Under the pieces are notes generated by a model. It was not told the DNA's origin. It saw only the letters and a list, made by a program, of their open reading frames with translations, and made no database searches. 10,760 nt of DNA, taken from Flavobacteriales bacterium (GTDB lineage: Bacteria; Bacteroidota; Bacteroidia; Flavobacteriales; BACL11). The stretch covers positions 1 to 10,760 of the forward strand of contig JABGXK010000249.1 in NCBI GenBank assembly GCA_018675825.1. Reading direction: 5' to 3'. Below are positions 1-6,941 of this stretch, in pieces; position 1 is the stretch's first letter, and each line of letters starts with the position of its first letter. The position numbers were made by a program, and so were the translations under genes.

Positions 1-78
1 ATATTTTTTGTAGCAATGTATTTTAACTTGGTAGCTGTAGGTATTATTTTTCTTGCAAACAAAAAAGATGAAAATTAA
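1..78 (+). CDS. C-terminal end of an upstream membrane protein (partial)
   Basis: The frame starting at base 1 is open from the window edge to a TAA at 76-78, giving 25 residues. About twenty are hydrophobic (IFFVAMYFNLVAVGIIFLA), followed by a short charged tail, NKKDEN. This looks like the last membrane-spanning helix and cytoplasmic tail of a polytopic protein. In a glycan locus a flippase, polymerase or other small membrane protein would fit, but 25 residues cannot decide the family. Its stop overlaps the likely ATG of the next gene (68-70) by 11 bases. That tight overlap supports it being a real coding end and suggests translational coupling. It is truncated by the window edge. Confidence 0.6.
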   Translation: MFFVAMYFNLVAVGIIFLANKKDEN

Positions 79-1123
79 TAAAAGTAATGCGCCTCATAAA
101 ATTGATGTAGTACTTCCAACTTACAATGGAAGTAAAACTATATACGATACATTAAACACAATAATTTCACAGTCTTACAAAGATTTCAGTATTATTATTT
201 TTGATGATGGGTCAACTGACGAAACACTTAATATTGTAAGTAAATTTTCTGATGAAAGAATAGAAATATATTCATCTAATGAGAATTTGGGTTATCCTGG
301 AGCAATAAAAAAAGCTTACAGCTTATCAAATGCCACATTAGTATTTTTTATGGCTCAAGATGACTATTTAGCAGATTCTGCACTTGAGGACGCTGTATCA
401 ATTTTTGATTTAAATCCAGGAGTTGGGGCATTAACAAGGCCATACTATGCTTTTGATCGATCAATCAAGAAACCGGTTAGATATAAAAAGACAATTGAAT
501 CGAAGCATGTTCCCTATGAGACTATATCAACAAAATCTGATTTTACTAAGATACAATTAGTGTTGAATACGCTAGATCAACTCTCTGGACTATGTGTGAG
601 ACGTTCTGCAGTAACTAAAGATTTTGGAAACGATGTTTTTACTAGCCATGTAATTCCTTTTTTATCTGTATTAGAAGGTCATAAAATTGGCTTTATGAAT
701 AAATATACAGTCGCTGTAAGGGTTAATTCGAGCCAGTGTATATCAGAAAAAAACATATATGATATATCTCCAGTATATAGTTGGTTAAGGGTTATGGATA
801 TAGTTTTTCATAAAGATGAGTTTAGAATAATAAAAAAAGACATTAGTAAGAAGTTTGTTTGTTCGAACTGGATAGGATTGTTTCAAATAAGAAACTACTC
901 AGGTAGCCCTTTTAAGTATCTTTTTAGGGAGTATTGGTTAATGTTAAAAATTCAACCATTAAACTTAATTAATCCATTATTTATTGGCACCATGGCACTC
1001 TGCATTCTTATTCCGAGAAAAAATCTCATAACTCTTGTTAATGGCGTAAAAAACCACATATCTTCAAAATTTGTAAAAAGAATTAGTTTCATAATAGATG
1101 GGAAAGATATATTGTTAGATTAA
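68..1123 (+). CDS. Glycosyltransferase family 2 (GT-A fold)
   Basis: This is a predicted inverting glycosyltransferase that would move a sugar from a nucleotide donor to a lipid-linked acceptor at the inner face of the cytoplasmic membrane. The N-terminus has the GT2 pattern: VVLPTYNGS (about residues 15-23), the nucleotide-binding FDDGSTDET loop (about 46-54), and MAQDDYL (about 95-101) in place of the DxD metal site. The C-terminal third has a hydrophobic stretch (INPLFIGTMALCILIP) that may anchor it to the membrane. I choose ATG 68 (351 aa). The frame also opens at TTG 53, but that adds only MQTKK and lies inside the preceding gene. No good Shine-Dalgarno is visible, so translation may be coupled to the upstream stop. 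The donor and acceptor cannot be predicted. Confidence 0.9.
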   Translation: MKINKSNAPHKIDVVLPTYNGSKTIYDTLNTIISQSYKDFSIIIFDDGSTDETLNIVSKFSDERIEIYSSNENLGYPGAIKKAYSLSNATLVFFMAQDDYLADSALEDAVSIFDLNPGVGALTRPYYAFDRSIKKPVRYKKTIESKHVPYETISTKSDFTKIQLVLNTLDQLSGLCVRRSAVTKDFGNDVFTSHVIPFLSVLEGHKIGFMNKYTVAVRVNSSQCISEKNIYDISPVYSWLRVMDIVFHKDEFRIIKKDISKKFVCSNWIGLFQIRNYSGSPFKYLFREYWLMLKIQPLNLINPLFIGTMALCILIPRKNLITLVNGVKNHISSKFVKRISFIIDGKDILLD

Positions 1124-1145
1124 ATTTATAAACATAGGATTGGAA

Positions 1146-2372
1146 ATGTCAAATAAAAAAGAATGTAGAATTTGTTCACATATAGTTGAACCATTTATTG
1201 ATTTTGGAGATATGCCAATGGGCAATGCTTTCCTTGATCGCAAGCAGGTAAAGAATGAATACCTTTATCATATGAGGGTTGCGGTTTGTCCTAAGTGTAA
1301 AACCTTGCAGCTCATGGATATTCCTAAACCAGAGCAAATGTTTCATGATCATTATGCATACTATGCAAGTACCTCTGAATACATGAAAAAACATTTTAAA
1401 CAAATGTCAAACGATCTTATAAAAAATTTTTCATTGAATAATAAATCTTTTGTTGTTGAGATAGGCAGTAATGATGGAATTACGTTAAAAAATTTTGCAG
1501 AAGCCGGAATTCCGCACCTTGGTGTTGACCCATCATCAAATGTAGCAAATGTAGCAAAAAATAATGGAGTAGATGTTCTTTGTGATTTTTTTGGATCAAA
1601 TACTGCTGATACAATAGTTGCTAATAAGGGTAATGCAGACTTGTTTATTGCAACCAATACTATGCATCATATTGAAGACATAAATTCTGTAGCTGAAGGA
1701 GTTAGTAAATTATTAAGCCCTAGAGGAGTAATGGTTTCAGAAGACCCTTATTTAGGAGATATGATTGAATCAACCGCGTACGACCAGCTTTATGCAGAGC
1801 ATATGTATATATGGTCTATTACTTCTATGAATAATGTTTTTTCTAGATATGACATGGAAGTTTTTGATGTAGAAAAAACACCATATCATGGAGGCTGTAT
1901 GCGGTATTACTTATCACATAAAGGCTCATATGATCATACAGATAGATTACTTGAGCAGAAAAATAATGAAAAAAGTATTGGGATTGGAGATATGAATACT
2001 TATCATGATTTTCGATTAAGATGTGAAGAGTCAAGAAAAAATCTTACCAATCTTATAAAAAGTATAAAAAGTAAGGGAAAGACTATAGTTGGTTATGGCG
2101 CAACAGCTAAAAGTGCTACAGTAATAAATTATTGTGGCATTAGTCCAAAAGATTTAGAGTACATATCTGACACTACGCCAATAAAGCAAAATAAACTATC
2201 TCCTGGAGCTCATATACCAATTGTTGACCATAGTAGTTTTTCTGATAAGCATCCAGATTATGCTATTCTTTTTGCTTGGAACCATATTGATGAAATTAAT
2301 AAAAAAGAGGTGGAATATAGGAATGGAGGAGGGAAATGGGTAATCCCAGTTAGAATGGTCGAAGTATTGTAA
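1146..2372 (+). CDS. Sugar C-methyltransferase, SAM-dependent (TylC3/NovU/TcaB9-like)
   Basis: Predicted to transfer a methyl group from S-adenosylmethionine to a ring carbon next to a keto group of a nucleotide-linked sugar. Three domains are visible in 408 aa, the usual family length. An N-terminal zinc site has C7-x2-C10 and C48-x2-C51. A Rossmann methyltransferase core has VVEIGSNDG (103-111) and GVDPSS. A C-terminal domain has VGYGATAKSATVINYCGI and PGAHIPI. From memory, TcaB9 active-site residues Tyr76, His181, Tyr222, Glu224 and His225 correspond here to Y70, H175, Y216, E218 and H219, at a constant offset of six. All are present, so it should be active. ATG 1146 has AGGA six bases upstream, and the alternative TTG 1140 overlaps that site. 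The gene follows the GT2 gene after 22 bases. Family members usually methylate C-3 of a 4-keto sugar. The actual substrate is inferred only from the neighbours. Confidence 0.9.
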   Translation: MSNKKECRICSHIVEPFIDFGDMPMGNAFLDRKQVKNEYLYHMRVAVCPKCKTLQLMDIPKPEQMFHDHYAYYASTSEYMKKHFKQMSNDLIKNFSLNNKSFVVEIGSNDGITLKNFAEAGIPHLGVDPSSNVANVAKNNGVDVLCDFFGSNTADTIVANKGNADLFIATNTMHHIEDINSVAEGVSKLLSPRGVMVSEDPYLGDMIESTAYDQLYAEHMYIWSITSMNNVFSRYDMEVFDVEKTPYHGGCMRYYLSHKGSYDHTDRLLEQKNNEKSIGIGDMNTYHDFRLRCEESRKNLTNLIKSIKSKGKTIVGYGATAKSATVINYCGISPKDLEYISDTTPIKQNKLSPGAHIPIVDHSSFSDKHPDYAILFAWNHIDEINKKEVEYRNGGGKWVIPVRMVEVL

Positions 2373-2425
2373 TTTTTCAGTATTATTCAAAGTTCTGCTT
2401 ATACATAAAATGAGTAACATTGTTT

Positions 2426-2431
2426 TATAAT
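2426..2431 (+). promoter_or_regulatory. Possible -10 element (TATAAT) in the largest gap between genes
   Basis: The roughly 190 bases between the methyltransferase and the short SDR gene are the longest gap in the window. They contain a perfect TATAAT. No good -35 hexamer lies 16-18 bases upstream (the best is TACATA at 2402-2407), and there is no extended TGn. In DNA this AT-rich such a match arises easily by chance. A second weak candidate is TATACT near 2484. No GC-rich hairpin followed by T residues, as expected of a terminator, was seen in the gap. Confidence 0.2.
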
Positions 2432-2547
2432 TACTAACTATTTTCTTAAATTTTTTAACTTATATTAACAAATTAAAAACCAGGTATACTATGTATCAAA
2501 ATGAATCATAATGAATATTTTCTTAGTGGTTTAGCTCACATATTATG

Positions 2548-2552
2548 AAAGG
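2548..2552 (+). promoter_or_regulatory. Ribosome binding site that decides the SDR start
   Basis: AAAGG ends seven bases before ATG 2560. The upstream in-frame ATG at 2545 has no Shine-Dalgarno of its own, and the motif falls inside its second and third codons. This favours ATG 2560 as the true start. Confidence 0.55.
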
Positions 2553-2559
2553 TAATTTA

Positions 2560-3369
2560 ATGATCTTTTCCGAAAGGGAGGACGTGCTAGCTAATAAATT
2601 TTATGAGAGATGCGACCAAGATTGCAAGAAGCTTTCTGTAGAAGATAGTATTCCATCTGGTAGTGATATTGTTTATTTCATAGGAACTTCGCATAACTAT
2701 AATGTCTTTAATGATATTCATATGGATGTAAACACTAATTTAAAGTCATTATTGGGTGTATTAGAGAATCTAAAAGACTTTAATGGGGTTTTTAATTTTA
2801 TATCGTCTTGGTTTGTATATGGGAAGGTTAATTTGCCCGCTAAAGAGGAATATTGCTGTAACCCGAAAGGTTTTTTCTCAATCACTAAGCGTGCTGCAGA
2901 AGAATTATTGATCTCATATTGCGAAACTTTTGGAATACGCTATAGAATACTTAGAGTATCTAACGTATATGGAGGCTCCCATGCTGAGGATTTGAAAAAG
3001 CATGATGCATTGCAGTTTCTTGTAAATCAATTGAAAGAAAATATAGACATAGAGCTATACCATGGAGGAGATTTCTATCGAGATTACATACATATTGATG
3101 ATGTATGCAAAGCAATTTTTTTGTGCATAAAAAAGGCTAGTGTAAACAATATAATTAACATAGGAAATGGAGAGAAGGTTATATTTAAGGACATCATAAA
3201 TTATGCAAAAAAAGCACTAAATTCTAAAAGTAAAATTGTGGCGATTGAGCCTGTAAAATTCCATAAGATTGTTCAAGTTAAGGATTTTTATATGGATACA
3301 TCTAAATTAACAAAAATTGGATATTCAAAAAGAATATCGATAGAACAATGGATTAAAACTATATGTTAG
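2560..3369 (+). CDS. Divergent SDR-fold (NAD-dependent epimerase/dehydratase-like) protein, catalytic Tyr replaced by Phe
   Basis: The central and C-terminal parts resemble extended SDR enzymes that act on nucleotide sugars: DIVYFIGT, NFISSWFVYG (active-site Ser region, about residues 79-88), RILRVSNVYGG, and YRDYIHIDDVCKAI. Two hallmarks are missing. The N-terminus (MIFSEREDVLANKF) has no GxxGxxG dinucleotide loop. The YxxxK motif reads F106-S-I-T-K110, so the catalytic Tyr is Phe (codon TTC at 2875-2877). At 269 aa it is short for an extended SDR (usually 300-340). No frameshifted piece carrying the glycine loop is visible upstream, because the in-frame TAG at 2524 closes the frame. ATG 2545 is an alternative start giving 274 aa. 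It overlaps the dehydrase start by 7 bases, so it is probably co-translated. It could be a non-catalytic partner, a cofactor-independent isomerase or a decaying gene. The fold assignment is fairly sure; the function is not. Confidence 0.8.
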   Translation: MIFSEREDVLANKFYERCDQDCKKLSVEDSIPSGSDIVYFIGTSHNYNVFNDIHMDVNTNLKSLLGVLENLKDFNGVFNFISSWFVYGKVNLPAKEEYCCNPKGFFSITKRAAEELLISYCETFGIRYRILRVSNVYGGSHAEDLKKHDALQFLVNQLKENIDIELYHGGDFYRDYIHIDDVCKAIFLCIKKASVNNIINIGNGEKVIFKDIINYAKKALNSKSKIVAIEPVKFHKIVQVKDFYMDTSKLTKIGYSKRISIEQWIKTIC

Positions 3370-4700
3370 AAAAAAATAAAATCAGAGAAAATATAAAAAA
3401 CTTTATTGTCAAGACCGAAGAAAATCACGATATTTTAAATTTTTTATACAATATGAATAAGAGCGATTTTGATAAGTCAAAAGACACAATTTATTATTCT
3501 GGACCTTACTGGGATCATTCTGAAGTAGTCTCTATTTTTGAATCGATATTAACGGGCAAGTGGCTTGTATCTGGAGAAAAGGTTAATAAATTTCAACGCC
3601 AGTTTTCTAAAATTTTTAATCATAAAGATTCTGTAATGGTCAATTCTGGTAGTTCTGCAAATCTGATAATGATAGAGGCACTAAAAAAATACTATTCATG
3701 GAAAGCCGGTGATGAAATTATAGTATCTGCAGTTGGCTTTCCTACAACGACTGCACCACTAATTCAAACAGGTTTGAAACCTGTTTTTGTAGATATAGAT
3801 ATGTCAGATTTAAATTTTGACATTGATGAAGTTGAGAAAAAAATTACTAATAAAACGAAAGGGATATTCATTTCTCCGGTTTTAGGTAATCCTCCTGATA
3901 TGGACCGTCTTAATTCGATTGCTGAAAAGTACGATGTTCTTTTAATACTCGATAATTGCGACAGCCTAGGGAGTAAGTGGGATTCAAAAAATTTGTCTGA
4001 CTATTGTGTTACAAGCTCATGTTCATTCTATCCAGCACACCACATAACAACTGGCGAAGGTGGTATGGTTTCTTCAAAAAATGAAGACATAATCGAAATT
4101 GCAAGAAGCTTTGTGAATTGGGGTAGAGATTGTTACTGTGTTGGTTCTGCAAACTTACTGCCACGTGGAACATGTAAGAAAAGATTTTCCAAATGGATTC
4201 CGGGGCTTGATTTTGCTATAGATCACAAGTATATATTTTCAAATATTGGTTATGACTTGAAGCCTCTAGATCTTCAAGGAGCTATCGGGATTGAGCAATT
4301 AAAAAAAATATCTAAAATTCATAAAAAAAGAAGGATAAATAAGAAAAAAATAGACAAATTCTTTGAAGACAATATTGATGGCATAAGGTTAGTTAGAGAA
4401 GGGGAAAAAGCAGAAACAAGTTGGTTCGGTGTTCCAATTATTTGCGATTCAGCAGAGACTAGAGCTAAACTTGTATCATATCTTGAAGAAAACAGAATTC
4501 AAACGAGGATGTATTTTGCCGGAAATATTTTGCTACATCCTGGCTATAAAGAACTAGATGATGCCTCTAAATACCCCAATGCAAATCAAGTTTTAGAGAA
4601 AGTGTTTTTTGTTGGGTGTACGCCAACATATAGTGATTCAATGATTAGTTATATTGAAGAAGTTATTCTTAATTATAAACTTTCATGTGCAAATAAATAG
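3363..4700 (+). CDS. rfbH: CDP-4-keto-6-deoxyglucose 3-dehydrase, RfbH/E1-like
   Basis: Belongs to the DegT/DnrJ/EryC1 aspartate-aminotransferase fold but has the features of the PMP- and [2Fe-2S]-dependent C-3 dehydrase (E1) that removes the 3-hydroxyl of CDP-4-keto-6-deoxyglucose on the way to 3,6-dideoxyhexoses. The PLP lysine is replaced by His226 in SFYPAHHITTGEGG. Asp197 in LILDNCD should hold the pyridine nitrogen. Four cysteines, C199-x57-C257-x1-C259-x11-C271, match the E1 cluster pattern C-x57-C-x1-C-x7-C as I recall it, with four extra residues in the last spacer. RDCYC, KRFSKW, DHKY and GYDLKPLDLQGAIG are also typical. At 445 aa the length is close to RfbH (about 437). ATG 3363 overlaps the upstream stop (ATGTTAG). 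E1 needs an electron-supplying reductase (E3), which is not in the window. Confidence 0.92.
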   Translation: MLEKNKIRENIKNFIVKTEENHDILNFLYNMNKSDFDKSKDTIYYSGPYWDHSEVVSIFESILTGKWLVSGEKVNKFQRQFSKIFNHKDSVMVNSGSSANLIMIEALKKYYSWKAGDEIIVSAVGFPTTTAPLIQTGLKPVFVDIDMSDLNFDIDEVEKKITNKTKGIFISPVLGNPPDMDRLNSIAEKYDVLLILDNCDSLGSKWDSKNLSDYCVTSSCSFYPAHHITTGEGGMVSSKNEDIIEIARSFVNWGRDCYCVGSANLLPRGTCKKRFSKWIPGLDFAIDHKYIFSNIGYDLKPLDLQGAIGIEQLKKISKIHKKRRINKKKIDKFFEDNIDGIRLVREGEKAETSWFGVPIICDSAETRAKLVSYLEENRIQTRMYFAGNILLHPGYKELDDASKYPNANQVLEKVFFVGCTPTYSDSMISYIEEVILNYKLSCANK

Positions 4701-4766
4701 CAAACAAATGAACTACCTTATTAATTGTATTCCATACTACATATTTTTTCAAAGTATCCATATTAT

Positions 4767-5672
4767 ATGAAAACTGCACTTATAACAGGTATAACTTCAT
4801 ATATTGGAACTGAACTAGCTAAAAAGTTATCATGTAATGGCGTACAAGTGTTTGTTGTAATAAGGCCATCATCTGACAAATCTTTAATACCGCTTTGTGT
4901 GGATAATGAATGCATTTATATCCATGATGGAACGACTGAGTCAATGATAAAAATCGTCAAGTTAGTCAAACCTGATATTGTGTATCATCTAGCTTCAGAA
5001 TATTTAATAGCTCCAAACCCACAACAAATAGACTCATTGTTGTCATCTAATATTATTTTTGGTGCTCAATTACTAGAATCGTTGCGTCTATACGGTGGTC
5101 CGGTGAAGATTATATACACAGGCACTTATGCTCAATATTACGACAGTAATACTGCTAGACCTCTAAATCTATATTCAGTCACAAAACAGACTTTTGATAA
5201 TTTTCTAGATTATTATAAGGACGCCGAGGGTTTTGTTTTTTCAACTCTTATACTATACGATACTTACGGTCCAATGGATAAAAGATTTAAACTATTATCA
5301 TCAATTTACAAAGCATGGAAAGAAAAATCTATTTTTTCATTACCACTAGACGATATTTATGTAGATATGGTCTATATAAAGGATGTTGTGTCGGCCTTGT
5401 ACAGAGTATATGAATTGCAGAGTTTGAATGAAAGCTCTGTGAATGGAAAACGTTTCAGTGTTACTTCAGGAGTGCGTTATAAAATTAGTGAAGTAGTCTC
5501 CATATTTGAGGATGTATGCAAGTGTTCAATAAAAACTAAAATGGGAGGGTATGCCATGCCAAAAAGAAAGATAATATCTCCCTGGATAGGTGAAACAGTA
5601 CCAGGATGGAAGTCAAATACTTCGTTAAAAAATGGAATAAGAATGTTCATTAATGAGCAAGTCGGAAAATGA
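4767..5672 (+). CDS. SDR nucleotide-sugar reductase/epimerase, possibly a CDP-abequose/paratose-synthase-type enzyme
   Basis: An extended SDR of 301 aa. The N-terminal Rossmann loop is TGITSYIG (7-14; the middle Gly of GxxGxxG is Ser). DIVYHLASEY (70-79), the Thr-containing YTGTYAQYY (117-125) and catalytic Y136-S-V-T-K140 follow. The substrate side has TYGPMDKRFK and DMVYIKDVVSAL. The catalytic residues are intact, unlike in the SDR-like protein upstream. Directly after an RfbH-like dehydrase, the natural role is NAD(P)H-dependent reduction of the 4-keto group of CDP-4-keto-3,6-dideoxyhexose, as RfbJ or RfbS does. The stereochemistry cannot be read from sequence. Start: ATG 4767 begins the normal MKTALITG strand. 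The frame extends back to TTG 4725, but those 14 residues are not family-like. Its TGA overlaps the next ATG (ATGA). Confidence 0.87.
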   Translation: MKTALITGITSYIGTELAKKLSCNGVQVFVVIRPSSDKSLIPLCVDNECIYIHDGTTESMIKIVKLVKPDIVYHLASEYLIAPNPQQIDSLLSSNIIFGAQLLESLRLYGGPVKIIYTGTYAQYYDSNTARPLNLYSVTKQTFDNFLDYYKDAEGFVFSTLILYDTYGPMDKRFKLLSSIYKAWKEKSIFSLPLDDIYVDMVYIKDVVSALYRVYELQSLNESSVNGKRFSVTSGVRYKISEVVSIFEDVCKCSIKTKMGGYAMPKRKIISPWIGETVPGWKSNTSLKNGIRMFINEQVGK

Positions 5673-6304
5673 ACATAATAGCACATAGAGGATTTTGGAG
5701 AAAAGAAAAGGAAATGAATACAAGTATTGCATTTTCTAGGGCTATAAGTAGTAATTATGGAATTGAAACGGATGTTAGGGATTGTTGTGGAGAGCTGGTA
5801 ATTTCTCATGATGTGCCTATAGGTAATAATTTATCATTTGATGAATTTCTAATTAACTATAATCAAAATTGTTATACCTATAACTGCAATGTGACCTTGG
5901 CAATAAATATTAAATCAGATGGTTTGCATAAAAAAATAAATAGTATGCTATACAAATATAAAATTAAGAATTATTTTTTATTTGATATGTCTATTCCTGA
6001 CAGTATGGCTTACTTAGATCTGAATGAAATAGTGTATTATCGTATGAGTGAGTACGAGAATGTAGCCAGTTCTATTAAAGGCGTTAAAGGTATTTGGCTT
6101 GATCAATTTAAGGGCAATTGGTTTAATAATAAATCTCTAGAGAGAATTATAAGTAACTGGAATAATGTTTGTATTGTCTCTCCTGAATTGCACGGCAGAA
6201 GCTATTCTGAATGTTGGTCATTACTAAAGAGTACTTCAAATTATAAGGATGTCATGATATGCACAGACTATCCAGACAAAGCTAAGGAGTATTTTAATGA
6301 ATAA
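5669..6304 (+). CDS. GDPD/PI-PLC-superfamily phosphodiesterase-like protein
   Basis: Has the N-terminal signature of glycerophosphodiester phosphodiesterases (TIM barrel): AHRG (5-8), ETDVR (33-37) and SHD (46-48). H6, E33, D35 and H47 have spacings almost identical to the two catalytic His and two metal ligands known in GDPDs. The third metal ligand, normally Glu in an IExK strand, appears as Asn80 in LAINIK. The protein is 211 aa, shorter than typical GDPDs (about 240-250), with little room for the usual insertion domain. No signal peptide is seen, so it should be cytoplasmic. That argues against a role in scavenging external glycerophosphodiesters. It overlaps the preceding SDR gene by 4 bases and the HAD gene by 8. 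Proteins of this kind recur in surface-polysaccharide loci (memory, not checked). It may hydrolyse or process a phosphoester intermediate of the building block made by its neighbours. Confidence 0.8.
   Translation: MNIIAHRGFWRKEKEMNTSIAFSRAISSNYGIETDVRDCCGELVISHDVPIGNNLSFDEFLINYNQNCYTYNCNVTLAINIKSDGLHKKINSMLYKYKIKNYFLFDMSIPDSMAYLDLNEIVYYRMSEYENVASSIKGVKGIWLDQFKGNWFNNKSLERIISNWNNVCIVSPELHGRSYSECWSLLKSTSNYKDVMICTDYPDKAKEYFNE
6284..6289 (+). promoter_or_regulatory. Strong Shine-Dalgarno of the HAD gene
   Basis: AAGGAG lies seven bases before ATG 6297, inside the end of the GDPD-like gene. It is the best ribosome binding site in the window and supports efficient initiation of the HAD gene independent of the overlap. 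Confidence 0.7.
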
Positions 6305-6941
6305 TCAAATTAAGGCAGTTATATTTGACTTGGATGGAGTACTAATTGAAGCTAAAGATTGGCATTACGAAGCTTTAAATCGAGCATTAAGGTTATTTGG
6401 CTTCACTATATCTAGATATGATCATTTAGTTACTTTTGATGGTTTGCCAACAGTCACGAAATTAAATATGCTATCTCAAGAAAAGGGGTTACCAATAGGG
6501 CTACATGATTTTATTAATGAACTAAAGCAGAAATATACCATGGAACTTATTTATGCTAACTGCAAGCCAAGATTCTACCATGAGTATGCATTGTCAAAGT
6601 TAAAGTCTGACGGTTATAGTATAGGTTGTGCTTCTAATTCAATGAGAGATAGTATAAATATTATGCTGGAAAAGAGTAGTTTAGATATTTATATGGATGT
6701 TATATTTAGCGCTCAAGATGTTGACAACCCAAAGCCAGCTCCTGACATGTATGACCAGAGTATACAGAAGTTAGGGTTAAAACCAAAAAATTGCTTAATT
6801 ATTGAGGACAATCAGAATGGTATTATTGCTGCGAAAGCCTCTGGAGGGCACTTGTTAATTGTTGATGATGTAAAAGAGGTTAATATAAAAAATATATATA
6901 ACAAAATAAATGAAATAAATAATCAAAAGGAAAATAAATGA
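6297..6941 (+). CDS. HAD-superfamily hydrolase, beta-phosphoglucomutase-like (subfamily IA)
   Basis: All four HAD motifs are present in 214 aa: FDLDGVL (10-16; nucleophile D11, acid/base D13), CASNS (111-115), the lysine motif NPKPAPDMY (144-152; K146) and the acidic motif IIEDNQNG (168-175). The helical cap between motifs I and II (IEAKDWHYEALNRAL onward) is the C1 type of beta-phosphoglucomutase and small-molecule phosphatases. It should be an active Mg2+-dependent phosphohydrolase or phosphomutase on a small cytoplasmic phosphoester. It starts inside the GDPD-like gene (8-base overlap) with a strong Shine-Dalgarno and overlaps the next gene by 4 bases (ATGA). The three are very likely made together, so it probably prepares or dephosphorylates the substrate of the neighbouring nucleotidyltransferases. 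The exact substrate is not predictable. Confidence 0.9.
   Translation: MNNQIKAVIFDLDGVLIEAKDWHYEALNRALRLFGFTISRYDHLVTFDGLPTVTKLNMLSQEKGLPIGLHDFINELKQKYTMELIYANCKPRFYHEYALSKLKSDGYSIGCASNSMRDSINIMLEKSSLDIYMDVIFSAQDVDNPKPAPDMYDQSIQKLGLKPKNCLIIEDNQNGIIAAKASGGHLLIVDDVKEVNIKNIYNKINEINNQKENK

Noticed and set aside
28..45. TTGGTAGCTGTAGG resembles part of the JUMPstart/ops element found ahead of polysaccharide operons.
   Set aside because: It lies inside the coding end of the upstream membrane protein, only about ten bases match, and the core GGCGGTAGC is absent.
1176..2420. Open frames of 60-110 codons on the minus strand opposite the methyltransferase, and others near 5477-5809, 8781-8990 and 9421-9648.
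   Set aside because: They lie antisense to well-supported genes, show no recognisable domains, and have no operon context.
2373..2544. A frameshifted N-terminal Rossmann segment of the short SDR hidden in the gap.
   Set aside because: All three forward frames are interrupted by stops, and no GxxGxxG-like sequence is encoded. ATG 2512 gives only MNIFLVV before a stop.
4301..4308. Runs of seven or eight A (also 747-753, 832-838 and 9732-9739) as possible phase-variation tracts.
   Set aside because: Short A runs are expected in DNA this AT-rich, no poly-G/C tract is present, and all frames are intact.
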